Assembly: GCA_035935465.1 (NCBI GenBank)
Contig: DASYXA010000008.1
Location: 1-30,499, forward strand
Length of the DNA: 30,499 nt
Direction of reading: 5' to 3'
Origin: UBA4735 sp035935465
GTDB lineage: Bacteria; Chloroflexota; Limnocylindria; P2-11E
The position numbers and the translations under genes were made by a program. Of this stretch, positions 23,022-29,107 are shown piece after piece (positions within the stretch are counted from its first letter, which is position 1; the number at the start of each line of letters is the position of its first letter). The notes beneath the pieces were generated by a model, which searched no databases, was not told the DNA's origin, and was given only the letters and a program-made list of their open reading frames with translations.

Positions 23022-24296
23022 CTAGGTCCCTGCCTTCCACTGGTTGGCGTAGGTCGTCTGGGCCTCGGTCATCGTGTCGATGGTCATCCCCATCGCTTCG
23101 AGCTTCAAGCGGGCGATGAGCGCGTCGAGGTCCAGAGGCACGGCGTACACGTCCGGCTTGAGCGACGTGCCCTTCTTGAGGAGATACTCGATCGCGAGCA
23201 CCTGGTTCGCGAAGCTCATGTCCATGACCGCCGCGGGGTTCGCCTCGGCCGCGGCATGGTTCAGGAGCCGGCCCTCGGCGAGCAGGAAGATCTTCTTCCC
23301 GCTCTCGTGGCTGTACTCCTCCACGAACGTCCGGACGGTCCGCTTGCCCTTCGACTGCCGCTCGAGGGCCGGGATCTCGATCTCGTCGTTGAAGTGGCCG
23401 GCGTTCGCGACGATCGCGCCGTCCTTCATCGTCGGGAAGTGCGCCGCGCCGATGACGTTGAGGTTGCCGGTGGTGGTGATGAAGATGTCGCCGCGCCTCG
23501 CGGCCTCGGCGATCGGCATGACCAGATACCCGTCCATCGCGGCCTCGAGGCCCCGGAGCGGGTCGACCTCGACGACGATCACGATCGCGCCCATGCCCCG
23601 GAATCGCGAGGCGACCCCCCGCCCGACCCAGCCGTAGCCCGCGACGACCGCGGTCTTGCCGGCGATGAGGATGTTCGTCGCGCGAAGCAGGCCGTCGATC
23701 GCCGACTGGCCGGTCCCGTACTGGTTGTCGAACATGTGCTTCGTGCGGGCCTCGTTCACCGCGATGATCGGATAGCTGAGGACGCCCTCGGCGGCCATCG
23801 CGCGCAGCCGGATGACGCCGGTCGTCGTCTCCTCGGTGCCGCCCTTGACATTCGGGAGCAGGTCCCGGCGGGTCGTGTGGAGCAGCGTGACGACGTCCGC
23901 GCCGTCGTCCATGGTGATCTCGGGCCGGCTGTCGAGGACGGCCGCGATGTGCCCGAAGTACGTGTCGCGGTCCTCGCCCTTCCTGGCGAACGTCGCGATC
24001 CCCTCGTTCTTCACCAGCGCGGCCGCGGCGTCGTCCTGTGTCGACAGCGGGTTCGACGCGCAGAGCACGACCGAAGCGCCCGCGTCGCGCAGGGTGATCG
24101 CGAGGTTCGCGGTCTCCGTGGTCACGTGCAGGCAGGCGCCGATCCGCAGGCCCTTGAACGGCTGCTCCGCGGCGACCCGCTTACGGATGCCGGCCAGGAC
24201 GGGCATCTCGCGGCCGGCCCACTCGATGCGACGCGATCCCGCGTCGGCGAGCGAAAGGTCGGCGACATCGGACGGTGATGCGGTGGCAACGCTCAT
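23022..24296 (-). CDS. ahcY: S-adenosylhomocysteinase, archaeal/thermophile-like type
   Basis: Hydrolyses S-adenosylhomocysteine to adenosine and homocysteine, relieving product inhibition of methyltransferases. 424 aa. Substrate-domain motifs CLHVTTETANL and NPLSTQDDAAAAL, and the NAD-binding VVAGYGWVGRGVASRF, are clear. The GYGWVGRG form replaces the common GYGDVGKG. The protein ends in ANQWKAGT, without the Lys-Tyr C-terminal tail that binds NAD of the neighbouring subunit in the common bacterial enzyme. Both features fit the shorter archaeal/Thermotoga-like group. ATG 24296 overlaps the GNAT stop (ATGA). metK follows at once, giving a GNAT-ahcY-metK methyl-cycle operon. Confidence 0.97.
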   Translation of the reverse strand: MSVATASPSDVADLSLADAGSRRIEWAGREMPVLAGIRKRVAAEQPFKGLRIGACLHVTTETANLAITLRDAGASVVLCASNPLSTQDDAAAALVKNEGIATFARKGEDRDTYFGHIAAVLDSRPEITMDDGADVVTLLHTTRRDLLPNVKGGTEETTTGVIRLRAMAAEGVLSYPIIAVNEARTKHMFDNQYGTGQSAIDGLLRATNILIAGKTAVVAGYGWVGRGVASRFRGMGAIVIVVEVDPLRGLEAAMDGYLVMPIAEAARRGDIFITTTGNLNVIGAAHFPTMKDGAIVANAGHFNDEIEIPALERQSKGKRTVRTFVEEYSHESGKKIFLLAEGRLLNHAAAEANPAAVMDMSFANQVLAIEYLLKKGTSLKPDVYAVPLDLDALIARLKLEAMGMTIDTMTEAQTTYANQWKAGT

Positions 24297-25132
24297 GACG
24301 TTCTCCCGAACAGATTCTTGGTGAGCCGGTCCCAGACGGCGCGGCGGACGGCGGGCCCTTCGACGAACGGCCCATGGACCTGGTAGCCGAGACCGCGATA
24401 GACGCTGACGGCAGGTTTGTTGTCCTGGCGCACGTTCAGCACGACGTCCCTGTGCATCTCGAGCGCGGCCTCGGTGACGGCCGAAGTCACCGAGGTGGCC
24501 ATGCCGCGATTCCGATAGGTGAGCCGCGTGAGCACATTGCCGACGGCCGCGATACCCGCGCCGTACGAACGGACGTGCGTGCCGGCCGCCGCGACGAGCT
24601 GGTGGCCGACGTACACGCCGAAGTAGAGCTCGCGCTCGAGGCGCCTCGGCGTGAAGTACGAGCGCGAGGCGTTCCCGTACAGCTCGATGACGTCTTCGAG
24701 CTCATCGGGGGTGAGCCGGGTGGGCGTCTGGTTGGTGCGCGGCCGGAACCGATCCAGGTCGACGACCATCCGGTGCATGACGTCGATCCGCTCGAAGCGG
24801 TAGCTCGCCTCGATCGGCAGGCGGCCGTTCGGCGGCGTGGCCAAGATCAGCCGGGCCTCGGTCATCCCGCTGCGGAACAGCTCCGCGAGCGCCCCTGACT
24901 CGCCCATCGCGAAGCAGGGCCGGAACGGCAGTACCTCGACGAGCAGCGCCGCCGCGACGATCTCGTCGCCGCGCCGCGCGACCCACCAGCGCGACTGATC
25001 GACGTTCTCGGGGTCGAGATCGGCGAGCGCGTACGCCGCGATGAGCCGGTCGCGCTCGAAGAACGCGCGCACGTCGGCGGCCGAGGCGTGCTGGTCGAGG
25101 TCGATCTCGGGCATGAGCGGGGCCGCGGTCAT
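24293..25132 (-). CDS. GNAT-family N-acetyltransferase (two-domain, about 279 aa)
   Basis: The N-terminal half is divergent and the C-terminal half carries the acetyl-CoA fold. It has VGNVLTRLTYRNRGMATSVT (R-N-R-G-M-A as the Q/R-x-x-G-x-A motif), then VVLNVRQDNKPAVSVYRGLG and YQVHGPFVEG. The acceptor is unknown. ATG 25132 has GGAGG 5 nt upstream, so it is SD-led. A second ATG six codons on is possible. The stop overlaps ahcY (ATGA), placing it first in the ahcY-metK unit. A link to methionine or adenosine metabolism is inferred from position only. Confidence 0.9.
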   Translation of the reverse strand: MTAAPLMPEIDLDQHASAADVRAFFERDRLIAAYALADLDPENVDQSRWWVARRGDEIVAAALLVEVLPFRPCFAMGESGALAELFRSGMTEARLILATPPNGRLPIEASYRFERIDVMHRMVVDLDRFRPRTNQTPTRLTPDELEDVIELYGNASRSYFTPRRLERELYFGVYVGHQLVAAAGTHVRSYGAGIAAVGNVLTRLTYRNRGMATSVTSAVTEAALEMHRDVVLNVRQDNKPAVSVYRGLGYQVHGPFVEGPAVRRAVWDRLTKNLFGRTS

Positions 25133-25209
25133 GGGCGCCTCCAGTGCTGAGGGCTACGACCTAGCGGGGCTCCGCCGGTTGTGCTGGGCGCGTCCAGTCT
25201 ACCGCGCGG

Positions 25210-25740
25210 CTAGAACTCGATGAGGGTCGCGATGTCGTGGCCCTGGAGCCGGTCACGGCCGCGGAGGGCCTTCAGCTCGATGAGGAAGGCGAGCGCGACG
25301 ATCTCACCCTGGAGCTGCTTCACGAGCTCGATCGTCCCGGCGACGGTGCCGCCGGTCGCGAGCAGGTCGTCGACGATGAGCACCCGCGCGCCGGGCTTGA
25401 TCGCGTCCTTGTGCATCTCGAGCGTCGCGGAGCCGTACTCGAGGTCGTACTCGACGCTCACCACGTCGGCCGGCAGCTTGCCGAGCTTGCGGACGGGCAC
25501 GAAGCCGACGCCGAGGGCGTAGGCGATCGGGGCGCCGAAGATGAAGCCGCGCGATTCCATGCCGACGACGACGTCGATCGGCTTGCCCCGCACCTTCGCC
25601 AGGAGGCCGTCGACGGCGCTCTTGAACGAGTCGCCGTCCTTGAGCATCGTCGTGATGTCCTTGAACAGGATCCCGGGCTTCGGGAAGTCCGGGATGTCAC
25701 GGATGCGTTCGCCGAGGTCCTTGGGCGCGATCGCTGCCAT
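25210..25740 (-). CDS. apt: Adenine phosphoribosyltransferase
   Basis: Salvages adenine with PRPP to AMP. 176 aa, full length for Apt. The N-terminal IPDFPKPGILFKDIT, the VVGMESRGFIFGAPIA loop and the PRPP-binding motif VLIVDDLLATGGTV (120-133) are all intact. ATG 25740 lies 10 nt after the stop of the hydroxy-acid oxidase gene. A TAGGCT hexamer that includes that stop codon sits 7 nt before the ATG and could be a -10, but transcription from upstream is equally possible. Its closeness to ahcY, which yields adenosine, is suggestive of purine recycling but not proof. Confidence 0.97.
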   Translation of the reverse strand: MAAIAPKDLGERIRDIPDFPKPGILFKDITTMLKDGDSFKSAVDGLLAKVRGKPIDVVVGMESRGFIFGAPIAYALGVGFVPVRKLGKLPADVVSVEYDLEYGSATLEMHKDAIKPGARVLIVDDLLATGGTVAGTIELVKQLQGEIVALAFLIELKALRGRDRLQGHDIATLIEF

Positions 25741-25750
25741 GGTCGAGAGC

Positions 25751-27001
25751 CTACGACAACGCGTCCGGCCCGAGCTCCGCGACGGACCGATGGCCGGTCA
25801 GGCCGAGGATCAGATCGAGCTCGGCGATGAGGTTCGCGAGAAGCTCGCGCACGCCGGCCTCGCCGCCGGCCGCGAGCGCGTAGGCGTACGGCCGGCCGAC
25901 GCAGACCGCGCGCGCGCCGAGGGCAAGTGCCTTGAACGCATCGGCGCCGCCGCGGACGCCGCCGTCGAGGAGCACCGGGATCCGGCCGCCGACCGCGGCC
26001 ACGACCCCGGGCAGCGCGTCGAGCGTCGCGATCGAGCCATCGACCTGGCGGCCGCCGTGATTCGAGACGATCAGCCCGTCGATGCCGTGCTCGAGCGCGG
26101 CGCGCGCGTCGTCCGGATGGAGGATCCCCTTCAGCAGGATCGGCAGCTTGGTGCGCTCGCGGAGCGATCGCAGGTCGGACCAGGTGAGGTTCGTCCGCGA
26201 ATACGTGCCGACGAAGTGCCGCACCGCCGCGACCGACGCCCTGCGCCGGACCTGGGCGAGCGCGGCGATCGACTGCCGGGTCACCTGCCGGGGCACGTCG
26301 GCCGCGGGCGGCGGGGCCGGCTGGGCCAGGGTCGCGCGGAACACGGGGTCGCTGGTGTACTGGGCGAGGCCCTTGCCTCGGAGGAATGGCAGGTACGCGA
26401 GGTCGAGATCGCGACCGCGCCAGCCGAGCATCGCCGTGTCGAGGGTCACGACGATCGCGTCGCATCCGCTCGCCTCGGCGCGCCGAACGAAGCTCTCGAC
26501 GAGCGCGTCGTTCTTGCTCCAGTAGAGCTGGAACCAGCGCGGCGCATCACCCATCGCACCGGCGCACTCCTCCATCGGGACCGACGCCTGGTTCGAGAAG
26601 ATGAACGGCAGCCGGAACGCGGCCGCCGCGCGCGCGACCGCGAGGTCCGCCGCGGGATGCACGAGCTCGAGCACGCCGATCGGCGCGAGCAGGATCGGCG
26701 CGGGGATCGTCCGGCCGAACAGGTCGATACCGAGCGTCCGCTCCGAGACGTCGCGCAGGACCCTCGGGACGATCCGGCGGCGGTCGAACGCGTCGCGGTT
26801 CGCGCGCACGGTCGCCTCGGCGCCGGCGCCTCCGGCGACGTAGGCGTGCGCCTCGCGCGACATCCGCCGGCGCGCGGCCTCCTCGAGCCGGGCCGGGTCG
26901 ACCGGGACGGCCGGCTTCTCGCCGGCGACCCCGCGCAGGTAGATCTCGGCCTGGCGGCGGGGTCCGGGAGGCGCGCCGGACGGCTCAGGCAACGTGGGCA
27001 T
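25751..27001 (-). CDS. FMN-dependent alpha-hydroxy-acid oxidase/dehydrogenase (lactate/glycolate oxidase family)
   Basis: Oxidises an L-2-hydroxy acid to the 2-keto acid using FMN in a TIM barrel. 416 aa from ATG 27001. Family landmarks are AYVAGGAG near residue 53, APILLAPIG, TLDTAMLGWRGRDL, the FMN-binding lysine in LLKGILHPDDA (Lys291), and the active-site SNHGGRQVDGS with the catalytic His315. The C-terminus ELDLILGLTGHRSVAEL is typical. The substrate (lactate, glycolate, mandelate or other) is not decided by the sequence. The start lies 17 nt inside the preceding histidine-phosphatase gene, so the two are coupled. A frame extension upstream of 27001 overlaps that gene further and is unlikely. 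Confidence 0.95.
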   Translation of the reverse strand: MPTLPEPSGAPPGPRRQAEIYLRGVAGEKPAVPVDPARLEEAARRRMSREAHAYVAGGAGAEATVRANRDAFDRRRIVPRVLRDVSERTLGIDLFGRTIPAPILLAPIGVLELVHPAADLAVARAAAAFRLPFIFSNQASVPMEECAGAMGDAPRWFQLYWSKNDALVESFVRRAEASGCDAIVVTLDTAMLGWRGRDLDLAYLPFLRGKGLAQYTSDPVFRATLAQPAPPPAADVPRQVTRQSIAALAQVRRRASVAAVRHFVGTYSRTNLTWSDLRSLRERTKLPILLKGILHPDDARAALEHGIDGLIVSNHGGRQVDGSIATLDALPGVVAAVGGRIPVLLDGGVRGGADAFKALALGARAVCVGRPYAYALAAGGEAGVRELLANLIAELDLILGLTGHRSVAELGPDALS

Positions 27002-27581
27002 CGTTGAACATCTCCTGCACGACGTATCCGCGCTCGGCGTCGTGCGTGACGATCGTGACATTGGTGTTCGTCGCGGGTACCCGGATGAGCTTCGGCAGTA
27101 CGTCCATGAACTTGCTCACGAGGATCCGGGTCACGCCGCCGTGGCCGACGATGCAGATCGTCGTACCCGGGCCCTCTGCGACGAGCCGGTCGATGACCCG
27201 CATCGCGCGCTCGACGACCTGCTCGAGCGACTCGCCGCCGGGCCACTGGTGGAAGCCGTCGCGCTCGTAGCCCGGAAGCCCACGCACCTCGTCGAACGGC
27301 TTGCCGGCGGCCTCGCCAAGATCGATCTCCTGCAGGTCCGCGAACGTCTCGACCGGGATACCACGTCCGGCCGCGATCTTTGCGGCCGTGTCCCTCGTAC
27401 GGGACAGGGTGCTCGAGACGATGCGGTCGAAATGGACCGGTCGGAGGGCGCTCGCGACGACCGCCGCCTGCTCGCGGCCGCGCGCCGTGAGCGGGCTGTC
27501 GGTCTGCCCGGCGAACACCGCCGCCGCGTTCGCCTCGCTCTCGCCGTGCCGGACGAGGTAGAGCGTCGTGAGCCCGCTCAG
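26985..27581 (-). CDS. Histidine phosphatase family protein (phosphoglycerate-mutase-like)
   Basis: About 198 aa. The phosphohistidine motif LYLVRHGES (His12) sits right at the N-terminus and the second catalytic histidine is in IVGHGGVTRI. LTARGREQA, SSTLSRTRDTA and LQEIDLGEAAGKP are typical of the CobC/GpmB-like branch of broad phosphatases. No ATG or TTG precedes the motif. CTG 27581 in a CTGA overlap with the preceding HAD gene gives the expected N-terminus. The alternative is GTG 11 codons upstream, which would add a Pro/Arg-rich stretch read from inside the HAD gene. The 3' end overlaps the oxidase gene. The substrate is unknown. Confidence 0.93.
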   Translation of the reverse strand: MSGLTTLYLVRHGESEANAAAVFAGQTDSPLTARGREQAAVVASALRPVHFDRIVSSTLSRTRDTAAKIAAGRGIPVETFADLQEIDLGEAAGKPFDEVRGLPGYERDGFHQWPGGESLEQVVERAMRVIDRLVAEGPGTTICIVGHGGVTRILVSKFMDVLPKLIRVPATNTNVTIVTHDAERGYVVQEMFNDAHVA

Positions 27582-28192
27582 AGGCCGAGCTCCGCCGCGA
27601 GGTCGGTCCACGTGGCGACCCGCGTGATGTTCGGGTGCGCGAGCTCGCGGTTCCAGCTGTGGTCGAACAGCCACACCCTGACGCCTGCTTCGGCGAGCGA
27701 TCGCGCGATGAGCACGTCGTCCTCGCAGAACGCGTCGAGCTCCAGCTCCTTCGCGAGCCGGACCTTGTACGTCGCCGAGCTCGTTGCGTCGTAGCGGCCC
27801 GGCGGGACGCCGGGGTCGAAATCGCCGTGCGGCTTCAGGTGGACCGCGCGCGCATGCTGGATGAGGCCCTGCTCGCGCAGCCACGTCTCGGTGACCACGC
27901 GGCGGCGCTCGGCGCGCGCGGTGATGAAGTAGAGCTCGTGCCCGGCGGCGGCCATCCGTTCGACGACCGCCGGGCAGTCCTCGTACGGCTCGAGCTCGCT
28001 GAAGAACCGTCCGTCGTACAGCTTGGTGCGGAACCGGTCCTTCTCCTCGCCGCTCACCTCCTCGATCGCCGCGAGGGTCTGCCAGCCGAGGTCCTCGTCG
28101 GGCAGCTCGAGCCGGTACCGCTCGGCGAACGCGCGGAGATACGGCACCGCGCACTCCGCGACGACGTCGTCAAGGTCGATGCCGATCCTCAT
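27578..28192 (-). CDS. HAD-superfamily 5'(3')-deoxyribonucleotidase-like phosphatase
   Basis: 204 aa. HAD motif I is IDLDDVV near residues 5-11 (nucleophile in DLDD), motif II the threonine of FITAR, a lysine in HLKPHGDFDP, and motif IV the acidic FCEDDVLIA. The cap segment and length match the NT5C-type pyrimidine nucleotidase family, though other HAD phosphatases are possible. ATG 28192 overlaps the stop of the YhaV toxin gene (ATGA). Translation is therefore coupled to a toxin-antitoxin module, an unusual context for a housekeeping-type phosphatase. The stop overlaps the histidine-phosphatase start. Cytoplasmic, no signal peptide. Confidence 0.88.
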   Translation of the reverse strand: MRIGIDLDDVVAECAVPYLRAFAERYRLELPDEDLGWQTLAAIEEVSGEEKDRFRTKLYDGRFFSELEPYEDCPAVVERMAAAGHELYFITARAERRRVVTETWLREQGLIQHARAVHLKPHGDFDPGVPPGRYDATSSATYKVRLAKELELDAFCEDDVLIARSLAEAGVRVWLFDHSWNRELAHPNITRVATWTDLAAELGL

Positions 28193-28647
28193 GTCGGCCT
28201 CCGCGCCGGCCGCTTGGCAGCACCGAAATTGCCATCGAAGTCGGGTGCGATCTCGCCGCGCCGGACCATGGCTCCGAACCGAGCGTACGGATCCGAGCGT
28301 GCGCCTTCCTTTCGCAAGGTCGAGGCGTCGTTCAGGTACAGGAAGACGATGGCCCGCGCCCGACTGGAGAACACCCAGAACAGACGGTAGCGCGCTGGTA
28401 GCCCGCGTCCCTTCGCGCGGCGAAAGCGGCTGAGATCGCCAGCGAGTCGGAAGTCTGGGTGATCCGGATCGGCTGGAACGATCGTTTCGATGATCCGTAC
28501 GACCGCCGCGAACAGCTTCACGTCCGGATGGTCGCCTCGTCCGACGCGTTCCGCCTTCGCCGCGGCAGCGGCGAGCGTGTCGAACCGCTGGCGGAAGTGC
28601 GGATGGAAGTACAGAGCCCACTCGCTCGCGGCACGGTGATCCGCCGT
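28189..28647 (-). CDS. yhaV: YhaV-family type II toxin (RelE-like ribonuclease), non-AUG start
   Basis: YhaV is a ribosome-dependent or direct mRNA endoribonuclease neutralised by PrlF. The translated frame shows the family pattern: EWALYFHPHFRQRF at the N-terminus (compare the GWALYAHP motif of the E. coli protein), IIETIVPADPDHPDFRLAGD, the RYRLFWVFSSRARAIVFLYL catalytic strand then NDASTLR, and SDPYARFGAMVRRG. The frame from the antitoxin stop to the toxin stop has no ATG, GTG or TTG before the conserved Trp. ACG 28647, 6 nt after GGAAG, gives 152 aa and places Trp at residue 10, like E. coli. The only standard in-frame start, GTG 28521, would remove about 42 residues. So it is either an intact toxin with a weak start or an attenuated one. 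Confidence 0.82.
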   Translation of the reverse strand, partial: TADHRAASEWALYFHPHFRQRFDTLAAAAAKAERVGRGDHPDVKLFAAVVRIIETIVPADPDHPDFRLAGDLSRFRRAKGRGLPARYRLFWVFSSRARAIVFLYLNDASTLRKEGARSDPYARFGAMVRRGEIAPDFDGNFGAAKRPARRPT

Positions 28648-28650
28648 CGG

Positions 28651-28962
28651 CTACTTCCGTGGGCGCGCGCTGGCGCGATGAGCGTCGATGATGCGATGCG
28701 CGCGGTCGAGCAGAGGCCGCGCGTCGACAAGCTTCTCGGGATGGGCGAACGCGTCCTTCGCGAGGTACTCGAGGAATCTGGCGAATTCGGGCTCGTCCTC
28801 GATGGATCGGAACGCATCCGGCTTCGTCAAGACGATGCCGCGGTCGGTGTCATAGAGGACCGCGTCCTCAGCGATGCCATGGCGTTCCAGCCAGGCGCGC
28901 GGGATCACGGCGGCTCGCGACCCGCCGCTCCTGTGGAGCTTGACACGCTTCCGTTCTTCCAC
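28651..28962 (-). CDS. prlF: PrlF-like type II antitoxin with AbrB-type DNA-binding domain
   Basis: Neutralises YhaV and normally represses its own operon. 103 aa from GTG 28962. The N-terminal swapped-hairpin AbrB domain reads VKLHRSGGSRAAVIPRAWL then ERHGI, ending in TDRGIVLTKP. The C-terminal part EFARFLEYLAKDAFAHPEKL matches the toxin-binding FLxFLxxD...P(E/Q)K region of PrlF. I place the start at GTG 28962, which is exactly 6 nt from a TATACT -10. An upstream GTG at 28998 would put the promoter inside the gene and adds 12 residues of no obvious conservation. Toxin and antitoxin are 3 nt apart. TA modules are often mobile, but base composition here matches the neighbours apart from the promoter. 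Confidence 0.85.
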   Translation of the reverse strand: MEERKRVKLHRSGGSRAAVIPRAWLERHGIAEDAVLYDTDRGIVLTKPDAFRSIEDEPEFARFLEYLAKDAFAHPEKLVDARPLLDRAHRIIDAHRASARPRK

Positions 28963-28968
28963 AGCGAG

Positions 28969-28974
28969 AGTATA
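28969..28974 (-). promoter_or_regulatory. -10 element (TATACT) of the toxin-antitoxin operon, leaderless
   Basis: TATACT on the minus strand is followed by 6 nt (CTCGCT) and GTG 28962. It is the best -10 match in the window and stands out in an AT-rich patch. No -35 of TTGACA type lies 17 nt upstream. Confidence 0.6.
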
Positions 28975-28989
28975 GCGACTTGTAGCTAT
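28972..28989. promoter_or_regulatory. Operator-like inverted repeat ATAGC-N8-GCTAT at the antitoxin promoter
   Basis: A perfect 5-bp inverted repeat with 8-nt spacer overlaps the upstream half of the -10. This is the position expected for autorepression by an AbrB-domain antitoxin. The sequence is AT-rich in an otherwise GC-rich window. Confidence 0.45.
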
Positions 28990-29107
28990 CAACGCCACGT
29001 GCGAGGCGTCCGACCCGGAGTCAACGAACGCCGCACCGCGTGGTCCTACGAGCCGATCGACCGCCGGACCAGGGAATCAGCAAGCGTCGCGCGGACCCGG
29101 CGGACGG

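Noticed and set aside
23022..25209. SAM or SAH riboswitch upstream of metK or ahcY
   Set aside because: metK abuts ahcY and ahcY overlaps the GNAT gene, so neither has a leader. The only leader (25133-25209) shows no recognisable riboswitch core by eye.
25751..25756. TAGGCT (minus strand, overlapping the oxidase TAG) as the apt promoter
   Set aside because: The spacing is 7 nt, the hexamer is weak, and the 10-nt gap is equally consistent with read-through from the upstream gene.
28651..28998. Antitoxin starting at GTG 28998
   Set aside because: That start would place the strong TATACT and the operator-like repeat inside the coding region. GTG 28962 fits the leaderless spacing and retains the whole DNA-binding domain.
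29000..29107. Rho-independent terminator or tRNA between mfd and the TA operon
   Set aside because: Only a loose 7-bp repeat with a long spacer and no T tract is visible. No tRNA T-loop or cloverleaf pattern is seen.
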